From Sediminibacterium magnilacihabitans (GTDB taxonomy: Bacteria; Bacteroidota; Bacteroidia; Chitinophagales; Chitinophagaceae), in NCBI GenBank assembly GCA_002973575.1, contig PVEQ01000006.1, positions 62,001 through 126,000 of the forward strand: DNA of 64,000 bases, in the 5' to 3' direction. The notes beneath the pieces were generated by a model that made no database searches, was not told the origin of the DNA, and saw nothing but the letters and a program-made list of their open reading frames with translations. How positions within the stretch are numbered: the first letter of the stretch is position 1; every line of letters starts with the position of its first letter. Shown piece by piece: positions 18,693 through 27,894 of the stretch. A program made the translations under genes and the position numbers.

Positions 18693-19471
18693 TTTTGGGC
18701 TTCTTCTTCGCCTATTTCTTCTGCACGGTTATCATTCCATTCTACAATGAAATTGTTGCGTCCTTCTCCTACCATCAGCTTCATGTAACGTTGCTGTGAT
18801 AATTCAAGGATGGAAAGGAAGAGGAAGATGGCATGGATACGGTCTTCGCAAACTTCGAATACCTTTTCAAACGCTACTGTCTTTTCTTTTTCAATGAAGC
18901 CGAGCATATAATCGCGGCTCCCTTCCATGGTATAATTGTAGCGAACAACAGTATGCACCGGTTTATTCTGCCTGTCGTGCACCCTTTGCATTACCTTTTC
19001 AAAAGCTTTCATCAGCTTGAACATGGTAATGTTCTGTATTTCGGTTCCTTCCGAAGATTCTTCGCCGATCTCCGACAATTCTTTCTGCAGGTTGCCGCGC
19101 TTCACCATGAGCATGCGAATGGCTTCCATCTCTGCCATCTGTACCGCCGCTTCTTTGAAGCGCTTGTATTCGAGTATTTTGTCAACCAGTTCCTGGCGCG
19201 GATCTATTTCATTGCCCTGGGCATCTATTTCTTTACGAGGCAGCAGCAGCCTGGCTTTGATGCGCATGAGCGTAGACACGAAAAGAATGAACTCACTGCT
19301 CAGCTCAATGTTCAGTTTTTCTCCCTGGTGAATAAATTCCAGGAAATCATTGATGATCCGTGTAATGGGAATATTGTAAATATCCAGCTCATCTCGTTCT
19401 ATAAAAAACAAGAGAAGATCGAACGGGCCTTCAAACTGGTCTAACTTGATCTGGTAAGTGGTAGTATTCAT
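18689..19471 (-). CDS. scpA: Segregation and condensation protein A
   Basis: Kleisin subunit of the SMC-ScpA-ScpB condensin complex for chromosome organisation. The protein of 260 residues starts at ATG 19471, beginning MNTTTYQIKLDQFEGPFDLLLF, the conserved ScpA N-terminus; the open frame reaches further upstream but the extra residues lie in a terminator-like hairpin. Residues 75-100 contain the family motif FILFVSTLMRIKARLLLP, and the C-terminal winged helix includes FLFLSILELSQQ. scpB and smc are not in this window. Confidence 0.94.
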   Translation of the reverse strand: MNTTTYQIKLDQFEGPFDLLLFFIERDELDIYNIPITRIINDFLEFIHQGEKLNIELSSEFILFVSTLMRIKARLLLPRKEIDAQGNEIDPRQELVDKILEYKRFKEAAVQMAEMEAIRMLMVKRGNLQKELSEIGEESSEGTEIQNITMFKLMKAFEKVMQRVHDRQNKPVHTVVRYNYTMEGSRDYMLGFIEKEKTVAFEKVFEVCEDRIHAIFLFLSILELSQQRYMKLMVGEGRNNFIVEWNDNRAEEIGEEEAQN

Positions 19472-19479
19472 TTGCTGCG

Positions 19480-19527
19480 AAAATAAGAAAAAGAGTGGGG
19501 AGTGAGGTTTTAACCCCAAACTCCCCA
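19480..19527 (-). terminator. Terminator between mscL and scpA
   Basis: On the minus strand tggggagt (19520-19527) pairs with actcccca (19496-19503), with an inner ggtt/aacc pair in the loop, followed by a T-rich run (ctctttttcttatttt). It lies just after mscL and would isolate it from scpA. Confidence 0.65.
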
Positions 19528-19543
19528 TTCCCTGATGGGCAAC

Positions 19544-19963
19544 TTATTTTCTTAATGCATCCCTGATCTCTGTGAGCAGTTTCTCTGAAGTAGTGGGGGC
19601 AGGTGGCGCAGCGGGTGCGGCTTCCTCCTTGCGCTTAAGGCGATTCATGCCTTTAATCAGCATGAATATTACAAAAGCCAGGATAATAAAGTTCAATACC
19701 ACCGTTACAAAATTACCCCAGGCAAATACAGGCCCCAGTTTTTTGGCTTCGGCCAGGGTAAGTCCGGGTGTTATTTTGTCTGATAATGCCACATAGAGAT
19801 TGCTGAAGTCGGCTTTGAAAATAATGCCCACAATCGGCATGATGAGGTCGTTCACCACCGAATCGACGATCTTACCGAAGGCGGCGCCGATGATCACACC
19901 GACAGCCAGGTCCATGACGTTGCCCTTGGTGGCAAACTCTTTAAATTCTTTTACGAATCCCAT
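19544..19963 (-). CDS. mscL: Large-conductance mechanosensitive channel
   Basis: Pentameric inner-membrane channel that opens under osmotic down-shock. The 139-residue protein starting at ATG 19963 ([20 protein letters not shown]) has the amphipathic N-terminal helix, TM1 ([24 protein letters not shown]), a periplasmic loop, TM2 ([22 protein letters not shown]) and a charged C-terminal helix after an Ala/Pro linker. The 11-residue upstream extension is not conserved and was left out. Confidence 0.96.
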   Translation of the reverse strand: MGFVKEFKEFATKGNVMDLAVGVIIGAAFGKIVDSVVNDLIMPIVGIIFKADFSNLYVALSDKITPGLTLAEAKKLGPVFAWGNFVTVVLNFIILAFVIFMLIKGMNRLKRKEEAAPAAPPAPTTSEKLLTEIRDALRK

Positions 19964-20052
19964 AGTGTATAGATTTAAATATGACAATATAAACATATTT
20001 CCGAAAAACCTCCAAGCCTTTAACCAGGTTTTTATCCCAAGTGATCCTCGAT

Positions 20053-20164
20053 CGTCATCCCGGGCGCTGCCGAGGGATCTGCCTGAATCCTCAGCGGCTC
20101 CTTCGACTCGCTTCGCTCGCTCAGGATGACGTACTTCGACTCGCTGCGCTCGTTCAGGATGACG
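20053..20164. repeat. Palindromic repeat copy A (cgtcatcc family)
   Basis: Starts cgtcatcccgggcg and ends with two tandem right arms (ctcgctcaggatgacg and ctcgttcaggatgacg). The left half is of the gccgaggga type and the right half of the gactcgcttcgctcgc type, so the element is a hybrid with an extra arm. It lies between mscL and the DMT transporter, whose TTG start follows 54 bases later. Confidence 0.85.
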
Positions 20165-20218
20165 AATCGCGGAATAAATTGACGAGTGGAATAGATAAAT
20201 AAAAAATCCGGCGCATCT

Positions 20219-21106
20219 TTGAAGAAATCTAAACCCTTGCGAGACAAATTAATCAACTGGGGCATTTTTATTGCTCTTTCCGTTATATGGGGCAGCTCTT
20301 TTATATTGATGAAAGCCGGTATGGTGGCATTATCACCCTACCAGGTGGCTTCCATTCGCATTCTCAGCGCCGGACTGGTACTCCTGCCCTTTGCACGCAA
20401 AGCCCTGTTGCAGGTTCCCAGGAATAAAATGCCGTTGGTCATCCTGTCCGGACTCATCGGTAATTTTTTTCCGGCCTACCTGTTTTGCATTTCAGAGATC
20501 AAACTGGACAGTTCACTCGTTGGCATCCTGAATGCATTGACACCTCTCTTTACGATCCTCGTTGGTGTAGGCTTCTTCCAATTAAAAGTAACCACCAGCA
20601 AAGTGGTCGGTGTGATCATTGGTTTCATCGGACTTTGTCTGCTCATGCGCGCCTCCGGCACCATCAGCCTGCAATCTCTTTCTTATGCAGCACTCGTATT
20701 ACTGGCTACCTTGCTGTACGGCATCAACGTAAACATGGTGGGCAGGCATTTGCAGGGCGTAGGTTCTTTGAACATTGCCTCGCTGGCATTCACTTTCCTC
20801 ATCATTCCCTGTCTTATTATTTTATATTTCAACCATTATTTTTCACTGCCGTTGGGAAGTTGGACAGTTCAACGTTCTACCCTGGCCGCATTTATATTGG
20901 GCGCAATGGGAACGGCTTTCGCTTCGATTCTCTTTTATATGCTGGTAAAAAGAGCAGGAACTTTATTTGCTTCACTCGTAACTTACGGTATCCCCTTTAT
21001 TGCAGTGTTATGGGGACTTTGGGATCGAGAATCGGTGAACATCTGGCAGATGCTCTGCCTGGGAATTATTTTATCGGGTGTATACCTGGTGAATAAAAAG
21101 AGTTGA
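20219..21106 (+). CDS. EamA/DMT-superfamily transporter
   Basis: Inner-membrane permease of the drug/metabolite transporter superfamily with ten predicted helices arranged as two EamA repeats (about residues 12-140 and 155-292). The first helix has the family signature [11 protein letters not shown]. The first in-frame start is TTG at 20219; the next Met would remove the first helix, so TTG is preferred. It begins soon after a palindromic repeat. Substrate is unknown; relatives export amino acids or metabolites. Confidence 0.88.
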   Translation: MKKSKPLRDKLINWGIFIALSVIWGSSFILMKAGMVALSPYQVASIRILSAGLVLLPFARKALLQVPRNKMPLVILSGLIGNFFPAYLFCISEIKLDSSLVGILNALTPLFTILVGVGFFQLKVTTSKVVGVIIGFIGLCLLMRASGTISLQSLSYAALVLLATLLYGINVNMVGRHLQGVGSLNIASLAFTFLIIPCLIILYFNHYFSLPLGSWTVQRSTLAAFILGAMGTAFASILFYMLVKRAGTLFASLVTYGIPFIAVLWGLWDRESVNIWQMLCLGIILSGVYLVNKKS

Positions 21107-21120
21107 CAGTAGTCAACTCT

Positions 21121-21684
21121 CTATACCGCCATCATTTCTTTTTCTTTAGCAGCCAGGTGCTTATCAACCAGTGCAATGAATTTATCGGTCAGGTCCTGCA
21201 CGGTTTTCTCGGCATCTTTCGCCGCATCTTCACTCATACCATCTTTTTGCAGTTTCTTCACCTGTTCAATAGCATCGCGACGAACATTGCGGATAGCCAC
21301 TTTGCTCTGTTCTCCTTCTGCACTGGCTCTTTTAAACAACTCCTTGCGGCGTTCTTCCGTTAACGGAGGCATGAAAATGCGGATGATCACACCATCGTTC
21401 TGTGGTGTAACACCTATATTGGCCGCCATGATGGCCCTTTCAATGGGCTGCACCATGTTTTTTTCCCAGGGTTGAATGCTAAGGGTTCTCGCATCCAATA
21501 CACTCACATTGGCTACCTGCGCAATGGGGGTGGGAGCGCCATAATATTCTACGGTAATGCCGTCTAACATAGCAGGACTAGCCTTACCAGCCCTGATCTT
21601 ACCCAGCTCCGACTCCAGGTGGTTGATCCCTTTGCGCATGGTATCCTCGGTATCGGCTAATATCAAATCCAAATCTTCTGACAT
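21121..21684 (-). CDS. frr: Ribosome recycling factor
   Basis: Works with EF-G to split post-termination ribosomes. The 187-residue form from ATG 21684 (MSEDLDLILADTEDTM) has standard length and shows LGKIRAGKASPAMLDGI (tRNA-mimic helix), NVSVLDARTLSIQPWEK and PPLTEERRKEL. The usual neighbour pyrH is not adjacent here; the gene sits between a DMT transporter (convergent) and an FkbM methyltransferase. Confidence 0.96.
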   Translation of the reverse strand: MSEDLDLILADTEDTMRKGINHLESELGKIRAGKASPAMLDGITVEYYGAPTPIAQVANVSVLDARTLSIQPWEKNMVQPIERAIMAANIGVTPQNDGVIIRIFMPPLTEERRKELFKRASAEGEQSKVAIRNVRRDAIEQVKKLQKDGMSEDAAKDAEKTVQDLTDKFIALVDKHLAAKEKEMMAV

Positions 21685-21710
21685 ATAATTGTTTTTTTGA
21701 CCGGGCAAAT

Positions 21711-22550
21711 CTAAATAATTGCCAGAACATTTGATGCTGTACCGGGTGCGGCCATGTCTTCCGGCCTTGTCAGCAATATTTTATTCAATGGTTTGGCCGT
21801 ATCGAAATGTTGCACATCGTACACACGGTATCCGAAACCAGAAAGGAAATCATACATGGCGGTGCGTTCTTCCCTGGTAAGCGTGGGGAATACTTCTGCT
21901 GCAATCGCAGGTTTATACGCAGCGATCAGTGACTCAATGGTTTTTAAAACCGAGAGGTCATGCCCTTCTGTATCTACTTTAATGAAAGACAGCTTGGGCA
22001 ACCATTCCGGGTAGTGCTGTTGCAGGTATTTTTCCAGGTTAACACCCCTGACTTTCTGTTTTAATTTGAATTTTCCGTGGGTAGCATCACCCTCACTGTC
22101 TACCAACCCTCCATTACTGAATGAAGCTTCCGATGAAGCGAAATAAAATTCCCCGTCTTCCGGTGTTGCAGCAAAAGGGAGGGGTACGATCTTCGATTTG
22201 TCTTTATTCAACCGGGCATTGGCTTCCAGGATGGCATACACCTGTGTATTGGGGTCCAGGCCCAGTACCAGTCCTGCTGCACCTGCTGCAATGCCCATGG
22301 CAACGGTAAGATCACCTGTATTTGCGCCTATGTCAATAGCCAGTCCGCCTTCTTTAATTACCGTCCTGAAAAAATCCACTTCCTGCTGTGTAAGCTTCTT
22401 TGGGGGCACCAGCGGGTTCAACCAGTTGGCGTACTCCACCACTCCTTCACGCTCGAGGTCGAACCGGTCGACACGGTAACCGAAATCCTGGAAATAACGG
22501 CGCGCTTTTTTTCTTTCAAAAGAGGCTTTCAAATAACTGAATATCGACAT
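21711..22550 (-). CDS. FkbM family methyltransferase
   Basis: S-adenosylmethionine-dependent methyltransferase of the FkbM family, whose members methylate hydroxyls on polyketides, sugars or other small molecules. The 279-residue protein has the SAM-binding motif LAIDIGANTGDLTVAMG (about residues 70-86), a LGLDPNTQVYAILEAN acidic loop, and SFIKVDTEGHDLSVLK (about 185-200), the family signature. Located upstream of frr on the same strand, 26 bases from its start. Substrate is not identifiable. Confidence 0.85.
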   Translation of the reverse strand: MSIFSYLKASFERKKARRYFQDFGYRVDRFDLEREGVVEYANWLNPLVPPKKLTQQEVDFFRTVIKEGGLAIDIGANTGDLTVAMGIAAGAAGLVLGLDPNTQVYAILEANARLNKDKSKIVPLPFAATPEDGEFYFASSEASFSNGGLVDSEGDATHGKFKLKQKVRGVNLEKYLQQHYPEWLPKLSFIKVDTEGHDLSVLKTIESLIAAYKPAIAAEVFPTLTREERTAMYDFLSGFGYRVYDVQHFDTAKPLNKILLTRPEDMAAPGTASNVLAII

Positions 22551-22630
22551 GTTTGGTGTTTAGCGGGTAAAAATAATATTAAATCATCTCCATTTAGCTT
22601 TTATCTTCGCGGCCATAATCGATCATCTCT

Positions 22631-23473
22631 ATGGCAAGCATACAGGAATTGAAAGACACCGCCAGCCAGATCAGGCGTGATATTGTAAGAATGGTTCATG
22701 CCGTACAAAGCGGCCACCCCGGCGGATCACTGGGCTGCACCGAATTTTTTACTGCGCTTTTCTTTCATACGCTGAAACACAATACGCAGTTTGCCATGGA
22801 TGGCAAAGGTGAAGACCTGTTTTTCCTGTCTAACGGCCATATTTCACCCGTATATTATTCAGCACTTGCCCGTAGCGGTTATTTCGATGTAAAGGAACTC
22901 GCTAGCTTCCGCAGAATCAATTCCCGTTTACAGGGCCACCCTACTACCCATGAGCATTTACCCGGTATTCGCATTGCGAGTGGTTCGCTGGGTCAGGGTA
23001 TGAGTGTTGCCATAGGCGCTGCCCTCAGTAAAAAACTGAACAAAGATCCCCAACTGGTATTCTCATTGCATGGCGATGGCGAATTGCAGGAAGGCCAGAT
23101 ATGGGAAGCCGTTATGTTTGCTGCCCACAATAAAGTAGACAACCTGATCTCTACGGTTGACTGGAATGGCCAGCAGATCGATGGTCCTACTAAAAAAGTA
23201 TTGTCGCTCGATGATCTTCATGCAAAGTTTGAAGCTTTCAACTGGATGGTGCTGGAGATGAACGGCAATGATATGGATGATGTGATCGCCACACTTGATA
23301 AAGCCAAATCGCTCACCGGTCAGGGTAAACCCATTTGCATTCTCATGAAAACAGTGATGGGTAAAGGCGTTGATTTTATGGAAGGTAGCCACGAATGGCA
23401 CGGCATCGCTCCCAACGATGAACAACTGGCCAAAGCGTTGGCGCAATTGCCTGAGACTTTAGGAGATTATTAA
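22631..23473 (+). CDS. Transketolase, N-terminal subunit
   Basis: Thiamine-diphosphate-binding half of a split transketolase of the pentose phosphate pathway. The 280-residue protein has HAVQSGHPGGSLG (near residue 22), SNGHISPVYY and the TPP/Mg motif GDGELQEGQIWEAVMFAAHN (about 145-165). The pyrimidine-binding C-terminal half, needed for activity and usually encoded immediately downstream in Bacteroidota, is not here: the next gene lies on the other strand. The frame is intact and full length for the N-terminal type. Confidence 0.9.
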   Translation: MASIQELKDTASQIRRDIVRMVHAVQSGHPGGSLGCTEFFTALFFHTLKHNTQFAMDGKGEDLFFLSNGHISPVYYSALARSGYFDVKELASFRRINSRLQGHPTTHEHLPGIRIASGSLGQGMSVAIGAALSKKLNKDPQLVFSLHGDGELQEGQIWEAVMFAAHNKVDNLISTVDWNGQQIDGPTKKVLSLDDLHAKFEAFNWMVLEMNGNDMDDVIATLDKAKSLTGQGKPICILMKTVMGKGVDFMEGSHEWHGIAPNDEQLAKALAQLPETLGDY

Positions 23474-24685
23474 TCAGCTTTTCAAAGACAATTGGTCTCT
23501 TCCTGCTTTGCGTGATGGTATCCACGCTGCCAGCAATGCGATGATCAGTATGGTACAGGCTACCAATGCGAAATCGGTGGGCATCATTTGTACCGGGTAA
23601 TAATCGATGATGAAAGTATCACCTCCCAGTTTGACCAGTTTGTACTTCATTTGCAGCCAGCATATAATGGTGGCCAGCACGATGCCTGCACCTCCTCCAA
23701 CTGTTGCCAATAAAAATCCTTCCGACAAAAAAATGCGTTCAATGTTCTGGTCATTGGCGCCTAATGCTTTGAGGATCGCGATGTCTTTTTGTTTTTCGAG
23801 TACCAGCATGGTAAGTGCACCCACCATATTAAATGCCGCCACTATTAGTATGAGTGACAGGATGCCGTAGATCACCCATTTTTCCATTTGCATCACTGCA
23901 TACAAACTGCGGTTTTGTTCGTAACGTGTTTCTACAATATAATCATTCCCCAATTGCTTTTGCAAGGCAGCTTTGATCTGATCGGGATCGCTGTTTATTT
24001 TCAGTTCAAGGGCGCTGTATTCATCAGGCCCCATATTCAGCATGTATTTTAAGAATGCCAGGTTGGTGAAAGCATATTTGTTGTCGAAGTCCTGCTGCAC
24101 CATGAAAGTACCGGCTGCCAAAGCATTAAAAGCATTGAGTCCGTCTGCCGATCCAAACCTCGCCGCCTGCCTGTTGGGCATATAAAGCGTCAGCGGGTAT
24201 CCTTTTTTAGTAACGTCTGCCGCTATTGCATTTTCAATACCCACACCCAATACCAGTGTGGGCGCTTCGGTGGTGCCGGTTTCAAAGCGGCCTCTTTTGA
24301 TATGCGCTGCGATCTTGTTGAGTTGCGTGAACTGTTCATCCACGCCCTTGATGTATACGATGGTTTGCAGCTCGCCGTTTACCAGCAAGGCTTTTTCTTC
24401 TGCAATAAAACCCAGCGTTGTTATTCCGGAAGTGGCCCTGATACCGGCTACCTGTTCTTTGTTCAGCAAAAGGGTCTTACCCTTCGCCGGAACAATGCGC
24501 ATATCGGCATAAAAATCCACATAGAGACTTTTCACCAATCCTTCAAAACCATTGAATACACTCAGTATAATGATTAGTGCAGCACTGCCCACTGCAATGG
24601 CCGCGATGCTGATCCATGCAATGATGTTGATGGCATTGGTTGATTTCTTAGACCGGAAATAACGCCAGGCAAAGAGCAGGTTCAT
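23474..24685 (-). CDS. LolC/LolE-type ABC transporter permease
   Basis: Inner-membrane permease of the FtsX/LolCE family, probably releasing outer-membrane lipoproteins or acting on another envelope substrate. The 403-residue protein has an N-terminal cytoplasmic start (AWRYFRSKKSTNAINIIAW), TM1 (about 20-45), a large periplasmic domain (about 48-265) and three C-terminal helices with the FtsX signature around KDIAILKALGANDQNIERIFLSEG. Its start overlaps the rbfA stop by one base (TGATG), so the two are translationally coupled. The ATPase LolD is not in this window. Confidence 0.88.
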   Translation of the reverse strand: MNLLFAWRYFRSKKSTNAINIIAWISIAAIAVGSAALIIILSVFNGFEGLVKSLYVDFYADMRIVPAKGKTLLLNKEQVAGIRATSGITTLGFIAEEKALLVNGELQTIVYIKGVDEQFTQLNKIAAHIKRGRFETGTTEAPTLVLGVGIENAIAADVTKKGYPLTLYMPNRQAARFGSADGLNAFNALAAGTFMVQQDFDNKYAFTNLAFLKYMLNMGPDEYSALELKINSDPDQIKAALQKQLGNDYIVETRYEQNRSLYAVMQMEKWVIYGILSLILIVAAFNMVGALTMLVLEKQKDIAILKALGANDQNIERIFLSEGFLLATVGGGAGIVLATIICWLQMKYKLVKLGGDTFIIDYYPVQMMPTDFALVACTILIIALLAAWIPSRKAGRDQLSLKS

Positions 24686-25053
24686 CAGGAGTCCCCTTTT
24701 TTCTCGTCATTGATCTTTTTGAAAATGTCTTCCATCTTGAAAACATAATCAAGCGTATCATCGAGGTAGAATTGCAATACCGGTATCCTTCGCAACTGGT
24801 GCTTGACCCTGTTCACCAGTTCCCTTTTGATTTCCCAGGCTTTCGACTCAATGGTCTTCATAGCGGCAGCTGCATCTTTCACCTGGAAAAGACTCAGGTA
24901 AATACGGGCTTCGAGCAGGTCGGGCGTCACTTTCACCGATGAGATGGAAACCATCCCTCCATCGATCATTGACAGGTTGAGGTGCCTGAATATCTCATTC
25001 AACTCCTGCTGCAGTGCACCGGCCACCTGTCTTTGTCTTTTTCCTTCCTCCAT
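24685..25053 (-). CDS. rbfA: Ribosome-binding factor A
   Basis: Assists late maturation of the 30S subunit and 16S rRNA 5' end. The 122-residue KH-fold protein has RQRQVAGALQQELNEIF at the N-terminus, VSISSVKVTPDLLEARIYLSLF in the centre and LRRIPVLQFYLDDTLDY near residue 95, all typical. It is the first gene of a pair with the LolC/E permease; the same pairing occurs in other Bacteroidota. Confidence 0.94.
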   Translation of the reverse strand: MEEGKRQRQVAGALQQELNEIFRHLNLSMIDGGMVSISSVKVTPDLLEARIYLSLFQVKDAAAAMKTIESKAWEIKRELVNRVKHQLRRIPVLQFYLDDTLDYVFKMEDIFKKINDEKKGDS

Positions 25054-25063
25054 ATTCTAACAA

Positions 25064-25091
25064 TTGATTGACTGTAAAAGTAGTTACTTTG
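25064..25091 (+). promoter_or_regulatory. Promoter of the MsbA-like ABC gene
   Basis: TTG (25064-25066), 18 bases, then TACTTTG (25085-25091), a Bacteroidota-type promoter with the -7 box one base shorter than consensus. It ends 25 bases before the ATG at 25117 in the divergent gap with rbfA. Confidence 0.5.
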
Positions 25092-25116
25092 CTGTGTTTT
25101 AAAGATTTTATCGCCT

Positions 25117-26937
25117 ATGAAGCGTTTTTCGAGGATATTTTTTTACCTGCGGAACCAGAAGCAAAATATCGTTCTATATCTTGTATTCAACCTGTTATCG
25201 GTTATTTTTTCGCTCGTTTCACTGGCTATGCTGGCCCCCTTCCTGCAAATGCTTTTTGGCAAAGAGAAAATGTTGATTGCCAGACCGGCTTTTACTTTCA
25301 GCACCGAGGGAGTGACCAGCAGTCTCAAATACTTCCTGGGGCAGCTCATCAGGCTAAACGGACCGGAATATGCCCTGGGAGCCATTTGTGTGATCATCAT
25401 CGTGTCTATTTTTTTCAAGAACCTGTTCACTTATTTTTCTTACCGGGTACTGGCGCCTATACGCAACCACGTCATGACGAGGCTGCGCGCCGACCTCTAC
25501 GCCAAGATATTGCAATTGCCCATCGGTTTTTTTACTGAGCAGCGCAAGGGCGATATCATCAGCAGGATGAGCAACGATATGAACGAGATTGAATGGAGCA
25601 TCATTGGAACACTGGAAGGACTCATCCGTGATCCGTTGAATATCCTGATCATCCTTATTTTTCTTGTCATTATCAGTCCTGTTTTGTCGCTGTTCCTGAT
25701 GGTATTGTTACCACTCACCGGCTTCATCATCGGACGGGTGAGCCGTTCCCTGAAAAAACAGTCGGGCGTTTCCCAGGAACAACTGGGCATCCTGATGTCT
25801 ATATTGGATGAAACACTTACCGGGCTACGGGTGATCAAGGCATTCAACGCAGAGAAGATCATCGGTAATAAATTCATTACCACCAACAAGACCCTCAACC
25901 ATATCCGTAACAAGATGGCTTTCCGCCGCGACCTGGCTTCGCCCATGTCTGAATTCATGGGCGTGCTGGTATTATCGTGCATTCTCTGGTTCGGAGGTAA
26001 GCTGGTGCTGAATCACCAGGCAGGATTGGCGGTGGATGGCTTTCTTACTTATATTGTTTTCTTCACCCAGATCATCAACCCGGCCAAGTCTTTGTCCACT
26101 TCTTTCTATAATGCGCAGAGAGGGAGCGCTGCCATACAACGTATCGAAGACATATTGAAAACACCGGTTACGGTTACCGATAAACCCGATGCGCAAACCA
26201 TTCACAGTTTCAACAGTCATATCGAGTTTCGCAATGTTAGTTTTGCTTATGATGATGTGACCATCCTGAAAAACATCAACCTGACAATTGAAAAGGGTAA
26301 AACCATTGCCCTGGTAGGATCGTCCGGCGCCGGTAAAAGTACACTGGCCGATCTCATCCCCCGTTTTCATGATGTGAGTGCGGGCGAACTGCTGATCGAT
26401 GGGGTGAACATCAAGGAATATTCGTTGCATTCAGTGCGCAGTCTTATGAGCATTGTAACACAGGAGCCGATTCTTTTCAATGATACCATTGCCAGTAATA
26501 TTGCATTGGGTATGGAGTATGCCGATGCTGCACAAATAGAACAGGCGGCACAGGTAGCCAATGCATTGCAGTTCATTAAGCAAAAAGAAGAAGGCTTCAA
26601 TACCAATATCGGCGACCGCGGCAGTAAGCTCAGTGGTGGGGAGAGACAGCGCCTTACCATTGCACGTGCCGTGTTAAAAAACCCACCCATACTCATCCTG
26701 GATGAAGCCACTTCTTCTCTGGATACGGAAAGTGAGAAGCTTGTACAGGAAGCTATTAATAATATGATGCAAAACAGAACTTCTATCGTCATCGCCCACA
26801 GGCTGTCTACTATCCGTCATGCCGACGAGATCATTGTATTACAAAAAGGAGAGATCGCCGAAAGAGGTACGCATGAAGCTTTATTAGCGCAGCAAGGCAT
26901 TTACCGCAAGTTGGTAGAAATGCAGGAAGTAAAATAA
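25117..26937 (+). CDS. MsbA-like ABC transporter (fused permease and ATPase)
   Basis: Homodimeric exporter of the MsbA type, likely flipping lipid A-core or another lipid across the inner membrane. Residues 1-330 form a six-helix transmembrane domain; residues 365-606 the ATPase with Walker A GSSGAGKS (near 402), signature LSGGERQRLTIARA (near 508), Walker B ILILDEATSSLD and the switch histidine in VIAHRLSTIRHAD. 606 residues is normal. It converges directly on the DksA-like gene (no gap). Confidence 0.92.
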   Translation: MKRFSRIFFYLRNQKQNIVLYLVFNLLSVIFSLVSLAMLAPFLQMLFGKEKMLIARPAFTFSTEGVTSSLKYFLGQLIRLNGPEYALGAICVIIIVSIFFKNLFTYFSYRVLAPIRNHVMTRLRADLYAKILQLPIGFFTEQRKGDIISRMSNDMNEIEWSIIGTLEGLIRDPLNILIILIFLVIISPVLSLFLMVLLPLTGFIIGRVSRSLKKQSGVSQEQLGILMSILDETLTGLRVIKAFNAEKIIGNKFITTNKTLNHIRNKMAFRRDLASPMSEFMGVLVLSCILWFGGKLVLNHQAGLAVDGFLTYIVFFTQIINPAKSLSTSFYNAQRGSAAIQRIEDILKTPVTVTDKPDAQTIHSFNSHIEFRNVSFAYDDVTILKNINLTIEKGKTIALVGSSGAGKSTLADLIPRFHDVSAGELLIDGVNIKEYSLHSVRSLMSIVTQEPILFNDTIASNIALGMEYADAAQIEQAAQVANALQFIKQKEEGFNTNIGDRGSKLSGGERQRLTIARAVLKNPPILILDEATSSLDTESEKLVQEAINNMMQNRTSIVIAHRLSTIRHADEIIVLQKGEIAERGTHEALLAQQGIYRKLVEMQEVK

Positions 26938-27888
26938 TTACTCCGCAGTCGGTTTCACCAGTCCCAGTTTTGCTTCAAGACTCAAAGTAGCATGCGGCAC
27001 TGCGCGCAAGCGGGCTTTGTCTATCAGCCTACCGGTAACGCGGCAGATACCATAGGTTTTATTTTCGATACGCATGAGCGCTTTTTCGAGGTGATCGATA
27101 TAAGTGATCTGCCGGCTGGCCATCTGGCTCAGTTGCTCTCTTTCCATGCTCATACTGCCATCTTCCATGGTCATGTAACGGGCGTCATCGTTATCGCCGC
27201 CCATTTCATCTTTACGGGTGATCAATCCCTGTAAATAGGTCAACTCTTTTTTCGCTGCCTCTAATTTCCTGTTGATCAATTCTTTGAATTCATTGAGGTC
27301 TGCATCACTGTATCTCACGAGTGGGTCTGTATTTTTTGCGGTGTCTGCCCTTTTTTCCAAAGGGGTATAACCTGGGTGATAAGGAACACTTGTTTTTACA
27401 CTGGTCTTGGGCACTTTGATATCCTTGATGGGTTCCAAAGGCTTGCGAACCGGTTTAACGGGCGGAGCCGGAGGCGCTTTAACTTCAGGCTTCTTCAGCA
27501 CGGGTGGCTGAAAGGGCTTAGGCGCAGGTTTAACTACCGGGGCTGGTACCGGTTTGGCGGCCGGCTTCGCCACAGGCCTGGCTGCAACTTTGGCAGGGGC
27601 TGCCTTAACAACGGGGGCTTTTTTAGCCGGGGCCGCTTTCTTGGCAATAGGAGCAGGTTTAGCTGCTGGTTTTTTGGGTGCCGGCTTGGCCGCCACTTTT
27701 TTTGCAGGAGCCGCCTTTTTAGGAGCCGGCTTGGGTGTTGCTTTTTTAGGCGCAGGCTTGGCTGCCGCTTTTTTTGCAGGGGTCGCCTTTTTAGGGGCTG
27801 GCTTTGATGCTGCCTTCTTGGGGGCAGGCTTTGCCGGAGCTTTCTTGGCTGGGGCCGCTTTCTTAGAAGCAGGTTTCTTAGTAGCCAT
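26938..27888 (-). CDS. TraR/DksA-family protein with long Lys/Ala/Pro-rich N-terminal tail
   Basis: C-terminal part (about residues 185-316) is a TraR/DksA-like domain, related to proteins that bind RNA polymerase in the secondary channel: a long coiled coil followed by YGICRVTGRLIDKARLRAVP. Only one cysteine of the classical four-Cys zinc finger remains, common in the Bacteroidota branch. Residues 1-150 consist of repeated PAKKA/PKPAPKKA blocks resembling the tail of histone H1 and of bacterial H1-like proteins, so it should be very basic and may bind DNA or RNA non-specifically (inference). It begins 6 bases after ileS stop and is the second gene of that operon. Many shorter homologues lack so long a tail. 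Confidence 0.85.
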   Translation of the reverse strand: MATKKPASKKAAPAKKAPAKPAPKKAASKPAPKKATPAKKAAAKPAPKKATPKPAPKKAAPAKKVAAKPAPKKPAAKPAPIAKKAAPAKKAPVVKAAPAKVAARPVAKPAAKPVPAPVVKPAPKPFQPPVLKKPEVKAPPAPPVKPVRKPLEPIKDIKVPKTSVKTSVPYHPGYTPLEKRADTAKNTDPLVRYSDADLNEFKELINRKLEAAKKELTYLQGLITRKDEMGGDNDDARYMTMEDGSMSMEREQLSQMASRQITYIDHLEKALMRIENKTYGICRVTGRLIDKARLRAVPHATLSLEAKLGLVKPTAE

Positions 27889-27894
27889 ACGCTT

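Noticed and set aside
22631..23473. Truncated transketolase pseudogene
   Set aside because: Bacteroidota commonly encode transketolase as two subunits and this frame is complete for the N-terminal type.
27540..27890. Regular short repeats, considered as a CRISPR or other repeat array
   Set aside because: They are in-frame codon repeats of a basic protein tail without unique spacers.
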